From contig NC_091867.1 in the NCBI RefSeq assembly GCF_019399895.1, positions 3,534,001-3,598,000 of the forward strand: a DNA stretch of 64,000 bases, read 5' to 3'. The first letter of the stretch is position 1, and each line of letters opens with the position of its first letter. The notes beneath the pieces are model-generated. The model was not told the DNA's origin and did no database searches. It was given only the letters and a program-made list of their open reading frames with translations. Below, piece by piece: positions 51,343-64,000 of the stretch. The stretch comes from Cardiocondyla obscurior (Eukaryota > Arthropoda > Insecta > Hymenoptera > Formicidae). Position numbers and translations under genes: made by a program.

Positions 51343-54300
51343 ATGGACGAGTGCATGCTGAATGACTTGTTGGAGTGCTCAGTATGCCTGGAGCGGCTCG
51401 ACACGTCCAGCAAGGTGCTACCGTGTCAGCATACGTTTTGCAAAAAGTGCCTGGAGGAAATCGTCAGTACCCATCGCGAGCTACGTTGCCCGGAATGCCG
51501 TGTTCTCGTAGACGCCAAGGTAGACGATCTGCCGCCGAATGTATTGTTGATGCGCATTCTCGAAGGAATGCGAAATGCTGCGCCGAAAAACCAAGCCAAG
51601 TCCACGCTGCCGTCGTCGAGGTCTTCGGGTGGTACTGCTGTACCCCAAAGACTGTTTGGAGGCCACCAGGTTGCTCCAGCACCTATTGTCACTGGTAATT
51701 TGGCACCCACCATTGGTTCTGAGCCAACAGTGCGACATTCCAATGCTGCTGCTAAGCAGGTGCATTTGCACAACCAGGCATACGGCAGAGCAATCTATGA
51801 TTATGTCTCCAAGGTGCCAGGGTATGTATTATCACACTGCACATTTATATATATACTTATATCTGTCTTATTATTTAATATTATTGTAAATATTACTGTT
51901 TATTTTTGTAGTGATTTAAGTTTTAAGAAGGGTGATATAGTCATTCTTCGGAAGAAAATTGATAACAATTGGTATTTTGGGGAATGTGGCAATAATCACG
52001 GTGTCTTTCCTTTGTCGTATGTTCAGGTATGATGCAAATTCTATTTTGCAAATTAAATATTCTACTATTCCAAATTTATACAAGTTACAACTTTAATCAT
52101 TGTTATTTTTAGGTGATGACACCTTTGACACCACATGTACCTCAATGTAAAGCATTATATGATTTTAGAATGACAAATGATGATGAAGATGGTTGTCTAA
52201 CTTTTAACAAGGTAATTTTATACATTGATTTTTAGTAACATACATTAGTATACTGTTATCAATTTATATATATATTATAAAATGTGTGAATTTCGTGTGA
52301 TCGTTTTCAGGGTGAAGTTATCAGCGTTATCAGAAGAGTAGATGAAAATTGGGCGGAAGGTAAACTCTTGGACAGAATTGGTATTTTTCCCCTAGCCTTT
52401 GTCGAACTTAATAGCGTTGCTAGAGCTTTGATGAAACTTTCAACAAAGTAAGCAAATTAATCAACTAATTCACTTAATTTTTTTTTTAATAAACATACAT
52501 TAATTAATTTTGTTTTGATTAGTGTACAGCCAGGACCGTCAAGGGTAGCGCCGCCAACTCCGACAAACGAAGAAACCACCCCATTAATACCAACTGATCA
52601 CTCACGTAATGTGCAAACAACAAGTCAATCTCGACCACAAATAGTACAGGTATATATTTTTAATTAAAACATCTGCAATGTAAATAAGACATATATTTTA
52701 TATTTTAATATTATAATGCGTAATACAGGTATCTGATTCGGTCTCAAACGTGTCGTCTGGTGGTAGCTCCACGACCACCACTCCAAACACCCCAAACAGT
52801 TCGACTACATCAAGTAGTTCCAGTACTGCTCCGAGCAGCCCTGGTAGTCCTGCGACGTCGCCACCCGCGGTTGGCAACAGACATAACGTTAAACGTCATA
52901 GTTTCACTGCCGTTAATACTGGTCATCATGCACATGCTCATCATAGGCATAGTGCTGAAATACTTAGTCCTCCAGTAGACAGTGCCCCGAATAACGCCAA
53001 CAATAGCGGAGGAAATGAATCATTTTCCTCTTTACAAGTAAGGAAATCACTTTTTCTGACGATTTCTTTATAATTATAACTCGATGAATTGCTCGGCTGT
53101 TAACTCGATTAACGACCTAATCATAAAAATTCTTTATTTTAAATTTAAAAACAATTTTTTTTTATTCTAGACAAGCGGTAGTAGCACGGATCACAATCTT
53201 CGTCACAGACGAAGTGGCAGCAGTGATCTTGTTCTCGCCCAGGTGTCGCAAAATATACCTGTTGGCCAAACTACAGGTGCATCTGGTGCAACGCATTTAC
53301 CGGCAGCATATGTAGCATTGTATCCGTACAAACCTCAGAAAGCAGACGAGCTTGAATTACGAAAAGGCGGGATTTACATGGTGACAGAACGCTGTCAGGA
53401 CGGTTGGTTCAAGGGAACGTCCAATCGTACCCAGAAATGTGGAGTGTTTCCTGGAAATTACGTTGCACCTGCCAAGTACGTTTTTATTTTACAATCTTTA
53501 TTTATTGTATTAATTTGATAATTTACGTTACAATAATGATATATTTACAGTAGATGTCAACGTGGGTTGTGTCGCGGATCTCCAAACTCACCGAGCCAAC
53601 ATCAAAGTTCACCATTGTCAAACGCACCACCGAATACCGAATCGCGTTTGGCGGTGACGTACACGAAGAGTAAGGGTCCTGCACCGCAACCATATAATCC
53701 TCGCACACTTCCACCACCTGAATTACCGCCGCGCGCTATTAGTCCTTCTACGACAACTGTGTCTTCGTCCTGGCACGGTGCCGCTCAGTCGAATCAGGGA
53801 CTGAATCAAGAAACTAGTCCGCCCCGACACAACGACCAAAATGCAGTTGCCACCCCGCTTGGGCGCAGTCACAGCGCGGTGATGACGGCAAATATTCGTA
53901 AGTATTTAAAATATGTTGCATTGAATTATGACTTAATTTATAATAAAATAATATGTTTCTTTTCAGCTTCCCCTGGTAAACAAATCACTGCATCATCATC
54001 GCTACAACCGACAGCAAGTATAAATAGTGTTAACAATGGTTGCAGCAGCGTTACCACCATTCCAGCTCCTTCCTCATCCACGGGTGACATGAACAGAAGC
54101 CCGAATAATACTTTGCGTGTAGCGAGTGGTATTACATCGCCGAATGCAACTGCGATAGCGTCGAGAACAGAAAAGGTATTTTTTATAAAAGATATTTTAT
54201 ATATATGTTATTTTAATAATATAATAATCTAATAACTTTTCATATATTTATTTATAAATTTCAGCCTAAGGAAAAGAAAGATAAATGTGTCTCTTTAATG

Positions 54301-56289
54301 CGGCGTTTAACTAATATTAAGAAATCTAAATCGCCTCCACCTGCTACGTATTCGATGGATAATCCTGTATTTGACGATGGTAACTCCGTCAATCCGATGC
54401 ACGTTCGGTGAGTATAAAATTTGTTTAAATTATCTCCAAATTTTTGAATATGTATGTGTGTGTGTGCAATCTGTATTATAATTTAAAAATCAAGAACAAC
54501 ATTGATTTGCGAATTGCACGTTTGATAATCAATTTTGTTTGACTAATCCTGCTAATTTTTGTATGCACATACATGCATTATTATGTACATTATATAATCT
54601 CAGATTGTTAAGTAATTTGTACGTGCCCGTATGAATGTTTATCAATGTGTTAGTTTAAATGTTGAGTACAAACGCCACTTTTTTATTTTTATTTTTTATC
54701 GCTCGATCGTTGCATGATCGTTACGTTATCAATAATTATGCACACGTGCAGAATAGATGGTAGCTAAATAGCTACCTACGAATAATATAATTTTATCATG
54801 CTTTATGCAGCATGACACAAACTGCACGCCTTAAAATGTTTCTCTAATATTGTGTTGGGATGGGCTGGGTGGAAACAAATTGACAATCGCAGATCGGGGT
54901 CTTGTCCAAGTCAATTGCTACAGGTGGTACCTACACAGGAATTAAACGCTTCAAACAACCCACACCGCTTATGTCCAGGCTCTGTGCAAGGGCACGTCAC
55001 ATCTTCACAGAGATTGAAATACAAGGAGAGACCCTCCTTACCAGTATCGGTACTAAACCAGAGGTTAGTCGTCTGTAATTTTAAATAAAATGGAAAACAA
55101 ATTTGTTAAACTCTTGCCAATTAGCTAATAAGAAAGAAATATTTTTTTTATATATTAGAAAATCAACGACATTATTTCACAAAATTATTTAACAATGCCA
55201 TAATTATTTACATTTGTAAAAACGTATAGAATGGTAAATTAATCCAATATTAAATTGTTCTACAAATTAATACTTTCTTTTTTTAAGCAATCAATTCTTA
55301 ATTTTAATGGCGAAGACATGTTTTATGTGTAAGTCAATTTGTGCATTTGAGAATTATAATATTCTACCATATTCGTTTTTATTTTTTTATTTATTTTTTA
55401 AATATATACAATATTTGAAATTTATTGCAAGGTAGAACTGCATTTTATTTCAAGGTAAGCTTAAAAATATATAGATCACATTATAAATTTTTTTTATTAC
55501 GGCATAACTAACAGTACACAAATGTTTTTGATACATCACAAAATTATAGCACGCTCTTTTGCACAAAGAAAATTTTATTTTATATAATTTAGTTAGAGAA
55601 ACATCGATTGCAGATACTTCGCATGTTCGAAAAATTGATGTGATAATTGTGATGAATCTATGAAATGTTTACCGTTTGTTATACATATAGCCCTCCGTTA
55701 ATAATTTTCTATGCAAAATGCTGTGTTTTATTTATTTGTGCTTGTGTGATGCTGAACCATGTGATATATTGTCAATAGTTTTATATTTTCTGTTGTATTT
55801 ACATAACAAATTATCACTAAACTTTTTTATAAAAATATTCATAGAAGCAGTCTTATTACCATTGGCTTTTACTTTCAATTAGATCTAATGAATCTGGCGC
55901 AATGGTATGCTCGACTGTTGGAAATCACCATCGCAAGAGTAATTCCTTAGACGCCGGAATGGGAAAGCAAATGAAGCAGCAATCATCGCGCGAGCGGTAT
56001 GTATAATTTGGTTTTCCAAATCTTGAGTTTAACTTTCGTTAACTTTCGCTTATTGAACGTAAAATTGTACGTTCTTCATTGTCCCATAATAATTGAATTC
56101 AATTTCAGCGCAGGGTATAGATTCCGTTGTATCGTACCGTATCCACCTAATAGCGAGTTCGAATTGGAGCTACGCGTGGGGGACATAATATACGTGCAAA
56201 AAAAGCGCGACGATGGTTGGTATAAGGGTATGCAGCAACGTACCGGTCGTACGGGACTATTTCCAGCGAGTTTTGTTGAAGCTTTCTGA
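51343..56289 (+). CDS. POSH: POSH / SH3RF E3 ubiquitin ligase and JNK scaffold
   Basis: This is a RING E3 ligase that scaffolds Rac-MLK-JNK signalling and acts in immune signalling, apoptosis and endosomal traffic. Thirteen coding exons total 2736 nt (911 aa): 51343..51821, 51912..52026, 52113..52211, 52311..52447, 52523..52649, 52729..53037, 53171..53475, 53551..53897, 53967..54175, 54265..54407, 54893..55063, 55883..55996 and 56109..56289. All are GT-AG and in frame. The C3HC4 RING uses C12, C15, C28, H30, C33, C36, C49 and C52. Four SH3 domains follow: about 150-205 (ALYDY-type AIYDYV, then NNWYFGE), 210-268 (CKALYDF), 468-524 (VALYPY, then DGWFKG) and 855-911 (CIVPYPP, then DGWYKG), ending SFVEAF. 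Ser/Thr/Pro-rich linkers, including TLPPPELPPR, separate them. RING plus four SH3 in this order is unique to this family. The start at 51343 gives MDECMLNDLLECSVCLERLD, the family's usual beginning. Length fits the family (about 840-890). Confidence 0.95.
54408..54892 (+). other. POSH intron 10
   Basis: A 485-nt intron bounded by TTCG/GTGAGT and ACAATCGCAG. It contains a short TG run near 54455 and no coding segment that I could see. Confidence 0.7.
55064..55882 (+). other. POSH intron 11
   Basis: An 819-nt AT-rich intron between AG/GTTAGT and TTTCAATTAG; it is the longest intron within the POSH coding region. No extra exon was recognised. Confidence 0.7.
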
Positions 56290-56607
56290 GACCCAACACA
56301 TAGTCGCTTAGTGTTAGAGACTTGTATATAATTTGGCCTTTTGCGTAAGTATTTACACGACATATTCATATTCGAGATTACCTTCGGTAAACGGTACGTA
56401 ATTCGTATATACTTGTTACCGTTGTTCTTCTCTGACATTCTTTAGGATATCATCGATGCGCGCGTATGATACATGCCGTATCTTGTACTGTGTAATGTAC
56501 GATACGCACATCTGTTGTGTGAATTTAATGGGCCATTAATTAACGTGTTTGTAATAACCGCGTCGTGTAAATGATCAACGTACAAGTGGTCGATGATACG
56601 TCAAGTT

Positions 56608-56613
56608 AATAAA
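56608..56613 (+). promoter_or_regulatory. Polyadenylation signal for POSH
   Basis: AATAAA about 320 nt after the POSH stop codon, in AGTTAATAAACGC. A second AATAAA lies near 56852, so the 3' end may be heterogeneous. Confidence 0.45.
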
Positions 56614-58653
56614 CGCATTCACGTTGTGAGTGCAGTAGGAAATTTTAGCACAAAGCAATTATCTTATTTCGCATGTAAATATGTGCAAGAAACGATGAAG
56701 AATATACGCTGAAACTATTTGAAACTTATACTGCCATTGGTTACGTAGACGTGTGTAACTGTAATGAGATAACTTCATTTCGCGCAACGTTACTGCCATT
56801 TGCGATTGTAAAAAAAAAGATTTGCTGTCTTTTTTTCATTCGCGTAATATATAATAAAAGAGATTAATGTGGGTTGTGTAATAATTATGGTTACACGCGT
56901 GAAACCGTCATGACACGTAAATTAAATTTAGAATTATGGAATGAATGAAGGGAAAGGAAATTGTATATAAAAAAGGAGGATTTTTTTTTATTTAAATATC
57001 TCAGGACACACATGTAGATTAACACAAGACTATAAGTGCAGAAGTATCCATGCGACGATACGGTCATATTTTATTAACAATATTGGAATTATATTTGCGA
57101 CTTTCTAAATAAGACTATACTCGTATACGTATAATTGATAGTGTAATTGAAAGATGCAATTCCATCATGTTTAAAATTTAAACGGATTGTCGCAAAGGTA
57201 TTTATTCCTGAGATATCTAAGTTTATAAGTTCGAGCTATATTGTCAGTCATCGGGCTTTATATAATTATTTCTTTCTTAACCTGCCAGCGTAGACGATTG
57301 GCTTATTTGCCACTGATAACTTATGCTTGTGTATCAAAAGGTATAAAAGAACACAATCAATAATTTTGTTATTGACATGATTTAAGACTGGACTATATTT
57401 TCAAATTGTTAATCGAGATAAGGAGAGCGAACGTTTTTTCTTAGAGGGTATATTCATTGTATACCTCCGCCATACAAAGATGTTCTATTTTAACAAACAA
57501 TTTGAATTGTTATAGACAATTTAGCTAAAATATTTAGAAAATGGCCTTGATACGCGCAATGTTGATGTATTATTATATACACCATTTTATATAACTCAAT
57601 TTATAACTTGTTTTCTAATTTTAAAATTACGCAAGCATCCATGGCATGAGTTAGTTGTTTAAATAGCTAATTCTGGATGAATATAAAAATATCCATTAAA
57701 GTGCTTCCATTATCTGATTAATAATCAGTATAGATATGAATTTTGTTATATTCTTTATATTTTTTATTATTATTGATTATTCTATTCATTATTCTTATTA
57801 ATTATACAATTTTCGCAAACAATTTTTATAAATCTTTATACATACGCCTTTAAAATATGTTTAATTGATTACGATTATTATTCTAATAATTATACTCTCG
57901 TTTTTTAGAATTTATAATTAAATCGCGAAAGTGTACCTTATTTCAATAAGTTATTCAATAATTATATACATCAATTGTACATACATTACGCGTGTATAAA
58001 TATGTAGAGAGGAACTTGTATATACATATTCGTAATGCTCAATTCATTGACATTTATATATAAGCTATCTAACATTATTTACTTACTTGAATTTAAGGAC
58101 ATGTATTGCACAAACCAGGTAAACGAAAAACTTACATATGTATCCATAATATAATTTTGCTCGCATATGTATACGTATACATATATATCGTGGGAACATG
58201 TATTTATATTAATTATGGACATTTAACAGCATTTTTGTATATAATTTTATTGTAATTTGACACATTATTGGAGTTTGCAGATGTCCTGTTATCTAATTTA
58301 AAACTTTGTGCACAACTAACATTATTATAATGCTAAAACGTCAAAAACACTATGTAGTACGTTATAAAAATAGAAATCATAAACAGTGGCAGCTGTGAGA
58401 AAAAATGTTCTTTGCAACTTTCTTTCTTAAAATTTTTATCATTAATTTTATTAATGAAATAAAACTCAACTATAATGTTATTAATTCTATAGCACATTTC
58501 TAACGAATTAATATGCAGTCATTACACACATAACTGTGACATCTACAAACTGTTACAATACGAAAAATGTCATTGTCCTTATAGAAATGCAAAGCAAATC
58601 AGATATCAAAAAACAACAATTTAAGTTATAATCATGCAATAATAGCAAAAAAA

Positions 58654-58671
58654 AATAATAATAATAATAAT
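58654..58671. repeat. (AAT)n microsatellite
   Basis: About six AAT units following an A run. Confidence 0.8.
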
Positions 58672-59837
58672 GAAAAGGTCTCGTTTTTGTCATTTAAAAT
58701 TAAGAAAAAAGCGTCGCCTGTTACGAGCGAATAATTTTCTGTGGCCATTAAACTATAGAAAATAAAATTTAGGAAGATTAACATAACTGATAAAACTTAC
58801 GAGACTTGTCGACGTTAATAAAGTTTACGTCACATACGAGCAAAGTGTGACTTAGAGATTCTGAACGTCTATATACGCGTAGGAAAAAATGTAATTTTAT
58901 AACTAATCGTCCGAATGGGAAGGTGGCTGGATATATTTTTTTATGTCAGTCACTTCAGCGCGAAAAAAGTGAACGACCGATCGACCATAGGATCGAATTT
59001 AATCGAATCTAGAATTATGATAGGAAAAGAATATCTCTTACACTTTTATGCGAGGGGCCACACTGCGCATACTATGATAAATTTGGCAGTCTATTGTAGC
59101 ACGATATTTAGAAATCGGAGAAAGAATAAAAATAAACGTGAGATATATATATGCATATTTATAAGTAAAAAAAAACTTGTCTGTTTGTGTTCATGCGAAT
59201 TATTGGAATCATTATACAGTAAAGAAATTATGAATATGTCATACGCACAATATATTAATGTTTTGCATTTCGATCTTGCATATCCATTTCTGAGAAAAAT
59301 ATGAACTTTAGATGAAAGTTTTGCCCTTTTTTTACATCTCTTGGTGCATCTTCACGACGATTAAATTATTGAATTTTTTATGTCAAATTGCATAGAAACT
59401 ATTTATATACAGGCATGCATATGTGTGTTTTATATAATGTACGCTTAAGTAATTTATTATTAATGGCTTGTAAAGGTACCGCTAAGTTGCGGGTGGTATA
59501 TCAGATTGGCTGTAACAAGAGAGACTAATTATTATTATCACTACTTTATATCGCACGCAATACAAAATCAGGTGTGATACGATACGCCTGTAAGATCATC
59601 TTCTACGTAATTATGTCGTTGATTTAACATCGTCGCTCATTTATTTTTGCATTAAAAAAACCGAAAATGCACGAAGCGCATTCACATTAACAGTCTTGAA
59701 TAACCGAGAGTATACGTACAATGCGATTAACCGTCTCCATAAATTGTAAATAAGTTACTGCGAAATCTGACGTTACCGCGACGTTACGCTAAAACAAGAT
59801 TATGTCAGTAAAGCTATACTCCCATATACATAGAAGC

Positions 59838-59881
59838 GACTCTCCTGCGTTTCGCAGGAGGTCGAAATCTATCTAGATTTC
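59838..59881. repeat. Two abutting short hairpins
   Basis: CTCCTGCG-TTT-CGCAGGAG (59842..59860) is a perfect 8-bp stem, extended by GAC/GTC with one bulged T (59838..59863). Directly after it comes GAAATCTA-TC-TAGATTTC (59864..59881), a second perfect 8-bp stem. They are too short for a microRNA precursor. They may be a structured RNA piece, a binding site or a degenerate repeat end. Confidence 0.5.
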
Positions 59882-60374
59882 AGAGCAGGTACACGTAGCG
59901 TAGGAATGTAAGACAAAGATACGAGTCAAGAGCCTTCGTTTAGACCAAATGTGTTTCTAGCACTTCTTTCATAAAGGAAAACTTAGATTAGTCATTATAT
60001 ACCGATTATTACCTTTACACGCTACTTACGCTACTCGGTATTTTGTCACTAACGTAACGATGTTCCAACAAGTCTATGTCGATGTCGTGTCCAAGCGTAA
60101 TTACACATATACATAAGTATATCATTTAATATTTAAATAGCATATAAAACTGTAATAAAATCCTTCACGTGGCTACCACAAGTACTGGGGTCTGTGTATG
60201 TTGTCCCAAATCAGTCATTTTTATTTGTCATGCTCGTGAAGTCGATTCGCTGTTACGATCCATTATTTCAAATTGCGTTTAACTTAATAGATCGTAATAA
60301 TTATTTTGACAATAGAAACTGATCAGTTTTGTACAATTAAAGAGCTTGTCGAGTCTTATTTGAAAAAAAAAAAG

Positions 60375-60420
60375 AAAAGAAATACACGTGTATTTCTTTT
60401 TTAATATATGTTAAACATAT
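60375..60420. repeat. 26-nt perfect palindrome centred on CACGTG, plus a second palindrome
   Basis: Positions 60375..60400 form a perfect palindrome with 13-nt arms (AAAAGAAATACAC and its complement) centred on a CACGTG E-box. Six nt later lies ATATGTT-A-AACATAT (60406..60420). No gene is nearby within the window. Confidence 0.6.
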
Positions 60421-62090
60421 GTGGTTCCTTAATTGCACGAAATCGATCGACGTGCTGAATCCTTTAAACTGCTGCAGACAGCGCATAGGAAGAAGCCTTT
60501 TACAGTCTCTTTATTGTACTATAGACAGCAATTTCGACAGATATGCACCGGCTCTGTTCCAGCGTTATAAAGACTGCTATACTATATATCAAGATATTTA
60601 AGTGGAAAATTGCAGTATAAGCATTTCAATAAAATTTAAAATTATAAATTCAATTAAAAATATGATAATCATGACGTCAAGTAATTTATCAGTTAAAATA
60701 TTATGTTTATAAAACGTATTGTATACATAGCAGCTTTAATTACGTGATTAGATCAGACTGGTGCAAGTCATCGGATTTGCTATTGCTGCAGATACCATTA
60801 TCATTACTCTTTTCATTACGCTTATTATTATCTCAAACATTGTAAAGACAAAATAGTTCTTGTCTTAAAACTCTACGTTATTTTTTAGCTTACCCACATA
60901 AGAATGTTTCGTAGCAATATAAAAGCTTAGCCGAAAAACAATATTATATCTCAGGAATGCCTCTAAAATAAAATCGGTAATGGTATCATCCTTAATTAAT
61001 TTATCTTTATTATTTGTCTGGTGCTCGCTAATGAATACAATCAGAGTACGGAGGAACACGCGTGTAAATAATAGATAAAGTTATTCCATTTTCTGTATCT
61101 TACGTATTTATTTGACATTTACTACGCAACGATGCCATTCGTGCCGGCTACTTTAATACAACAGCTGGTCGTCTTGATGTAGAAGCGCTTCTTTGCACGC
61201 GAGCGTATCAATTGAGTTCCGTCGAGAGTTTATTAAAGTTATTTAACACGGTCCTTTACGCACTGGTGCACAGTTAGATTCTTCTATCTGGGACACAGTG
61301 CACGGTGTAAATACATTGCACGTAAATCGAATATATTTGTATAAATTGCATATTCTTACGTACACGTATAAAATTATGTTATAAAGATTATATTAGCGTG
61401 AAACATTCCAGTGATATTACAGTAACGTCCTGTAGTGTCATAGAGATATTACTGCAATATTGTTGTAATGTGGTCTAAATAATACTAAAATTAAGTAATC
61501 GAAAAAAAACATTTTTGTACAGTACGTTAATAATTTCAGGTGTAGTCTTCGTGAACGTTTAGACTTTAGATGAATTGATTACCAAGTGGTTTACATATCT
61601 TAAGCAGAAACTATACCAAAAATTAAAATTTTTTTTTAAAGCGACATAAAAGCATTGAAACTTTAATACATATAAACTGGTTTTATTTTTTTTTATTTTT
61701 TTCAATCAAGTCACGTAAGATTATTTTAATTTTCGAGAAGCTGTAATTTATGCGAGATAAATAAGCAAAATGATATACTTTATACTTCTCTCAAGCGTAA
61801 TAACGAAGCTTACGCAATTTCATGATATAAAAAGATCCTTGTAAAGTTCATATTTGTATTTCAATATATATATTTCTGTGCAAACTTCTACGAGAGATAA
61901 GCTCGTAACGAAGATCAGTTTGAGAAGGATCTTTCTAAGTCCATCGTTATCTCGAGGACATAAAAGTGTAGTTGGCGATATGATGTCTTACATGTAATAC
62001 TATATTTTAAGAACTGATAAAAGTTAGCTTGGATAAATTTCAACGATGAAAAGATTGAAATCTAAAGATTCTACGATGGCACGTCGCGTC

Positions 62091-64000
62091 ACGTAACAGT
62101 ACTCTCGTTCTGACCGATGCAAAGAGGCGCCTGAAATCGCAGCGTGACTCAGGACCTTGGGAATCTATTTAGCAAGACTTTGTACACTGGAGGCTAGCAT
62201 CCCGCTCGAAGAAGTGCCGAGTACAAGACATGCGGTGACGGGCGCTACAAAACGCGCAGTGCGACCGCGGCGTTCGTACTGTTAAATAACTCGGGACGAT
62301 GCGATAAAAGTCCATCCCGGCTGTTCGTACGACTGATTCGTCGACTGGCGACTCGCGAATCACCGACCGGTCTCGAGCTGTAAGTAATTTTGCGAATAAA
62401 CCAGTCCGCCCGTTCGTCATTTTGCCGTGTCTCTGGCATCCCGGGGTTTACTCGTTTGTGTGTGCGTCGAAAGGAACGAAGAAAAAAAAAAGGGAAATCG
62501 AAGTTGAGCGCGCACACGTAGCCGCGCGATGCGACGAATAAATCAGTGAGCTCTTTTTCCTGTCCTTTCGCGATCGTTGACCTCGCAGAACAACGACCAA
62601 GGACGGTTAGATTGCAGTTCGAATCGCGAGCCAAGAAACACCCGTTGCTCCTTTCGTTTTACTTTGTTTTGCAGTTTTGACGGAAGATCCGGAATGATAT
62701 CGCGAGCGTATAGTACTTTTTTTGCGCAACGAGTCACGCTCGTTTACATGACTAATTCTTTTTTTTTTTGCTTTGATAAAATTTATTCTTTTCATTGTTT
62801 TCATATTTTGATGTCTGGCGTCGTTGAAAGATAACGTAGTCGTAAAAACCAGTGATTTGTCTTGAATGAGTTTAATTAGAAATTCATCGCAAGATGAATC
62901 TATATTTATGATCTATATTTATGAAGGCTTACATTTATTCTGTTTCTGTCGAGTTTTCTTAAACGCACGCTTGAATGCACGCGATAAAGTTAAAAATATC
63001 CACAATTTACATACGATCTGAATACATTTAACTAATTACAAGTACGTTTTTTCTTCTTCTGTCTCGTATTCAGCATTTGTAAAAAGAAATTGAATTGCTT
63101 GTATACTCTTTTATACACCCAGACGTTTCGTTAATATTTTCAGCGTTATGTAAAATTATCTCTTAATTAAGAAAAAAAAAAAAGAAATCCTTAAAACGAG
63201 AAACTTGGCGATTACGACAAAATGTTTCTGAAACGATCGCTAACATCTAGCGCTATTTTAATATTACTAATCGTGACGTCATTACGACTTCTCGTTCTAT
63301 TTGGGACGGGCGCGCGCGCGCGCGCTCACGTTTACGCACCCCTTGAGAAAAAAATAGTGGAGTCCCCAGGCGTGCGAGAGCGACGCATGAACACCGTCGT
63401 AGTTCGTACGCTTGTAGCTGGTAACCTTTCGCGGTGGCGACGTCCGGGAAGATTCCGTTCCGGCCGCGCCAGACAGTATTTATTCCGAGCGAATTCATTT
63501 CAGTGACGCGCTGTTTCGCTCTGGGGGTTGATACCGGAACTCATTCGTGCCGCAATAGATAAATTCGATAAACGCCGTCACGAGCCGCCGCATTATCGCT
63601 GCCAAACGGAGACACGGACCTCGGTGTTCTCGGACTTTACACAAGTTGTTGCGATAGCGATTGCCACGACAAGTCCGCGTGGCGCTATTATGTATTTATT
63701 TGTAAACGCGATCGCGTACGTGTGTGCGTAACGACACCCATGTAACTTTGACAATCTGCCATCCCACTTCTCCCCAGGACTCCCCAGTCGTCATCGCGCG
63801 TCCCACTCGAGCGGCAGCATCGATTCTAACTTGATTTCAGTAACCAAGAGCCTGTATCTCGCTTTTACTCAGGTATAAAATGCAAATTAGCTGGCGAAGT
63901 GGAATAATCCTCTCGACGTGCCCCGAAGAAAGAAAGGAACAGTGAAAAAGAGAGAGGGAAGGTGCGAAGGTGGGAGATGAGATAATTGTATGTAGTATAA
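62091..64000. other. CpG-rich patch, possible promoter of a gene beyond the window
   Basis: From about 62.1 to 62.7 kb and 63.2 to 63.9 kb the base composition shifts to GC- and CpG-rich, as at the 5' ends of CCHamide-1, CCHamide-2 and POSH. Short frames are open on both strands but none has a known motif. It includes a (GC)8 run at 63310..63325. Confidence 0.35.
63310..63325. repeat. (GC)8 run
   Basis: Sixteen alternating G and C bases, capable of Z-DNA, in a CpG-rich patch. Such a run is uncommon in an AT-rich insect genome. Confidence 0.8.

Larger units (their letters stand above)
56860..62090. other. No gene recognised downstream of POSH
   Basis: AT-rich sequence with short open frames only. 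The longest, about 129 codons at 58915, is mostly lysine-rich and shows no known motif or splice context. It holds an (AAT)n run (58654..58671) and the small palindromes listed separately. Some of the 5' part may be a long POSH 3' UTR. Confidence 0.45.

Noticed and set aside
58915..59304. 129-codon + strand frame downstream of POSH
   Set aside because: Low-complexity basic segments, no motif, no splice signals in agreement; probably chance.
1..64000. CRISPR arrays, tRNA or rRNA genes, intact transposons
   Set aside because: No regularly spaced repeats, no tRNA B-box with cloverleaf context, and no transposase or reverse transcriptase motifs were seen on reading; a covariance or repeat-library scan was not possible.

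Overview
This window looks like a piece of an insect nuclear genome, most likely a hymenopteran (ant, bee or wasp). It is AT-rich with locally CpG-rich promoter-like patches. Its genes are split by short GT-AG introns, and the proteins I can recognise are animal ones. I read coding exons by joining open segments at splice sites and requiring phase and frame to agree. No search was run.

Five protein-coding genes are well supported. Two lie in the middle and encode the two CCHamide neuropeptide precursors. CCHamide-1 is on the + strand (23326..26341) and CCHamide-2 on the - strand (33137 down to about 28059), tail to tail with only about 1.7 kb between them. In the CCHamide-1 gene almost the whole active peptide sits in a 36-nt microexon (25501..25536).

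The other three form a compact cluster at 42.7-56.3 kb. A secreted phospholipase A2-like zymogen (+, 42705..47275) converges on CDK5RAP3 (-, 50127..47662), a subunit of the UFM1 E3 ligase complex. CDK5RAP3 is divergent from POSH/SH3RF (+, 51343..56289), a RING and four-SH3 E3 ligase and JNK scaffold. The last two share a 1.2 kb upstream region. The first intron of CDK5RAP3 appears to use a GC donor.

Elsewhere signals are weaker. A TATA box and a 5' exon ending in a strong donor on the - strand (15.78-16.0 kb) may belong to a gene whose possible coding exons lie at 10.4-11.1 kb. A short + strand open segment at 16.6 kb and a two-exon 40-aa reading frame at 29.55-29.77 kb inside the CCHamide-2 intron are candidates only. 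The remaining tens of kilobases (1-10 kb, 11-15.7 kb, 17-22.8 kb, 33.6-42.4 kb, 56.6-64 kb) look like intergenic or intronic DNA with microsatellites, poly-A tracts and small palindromes. I saw no tRNA, rRNA, CRISPR array or intact transposon.
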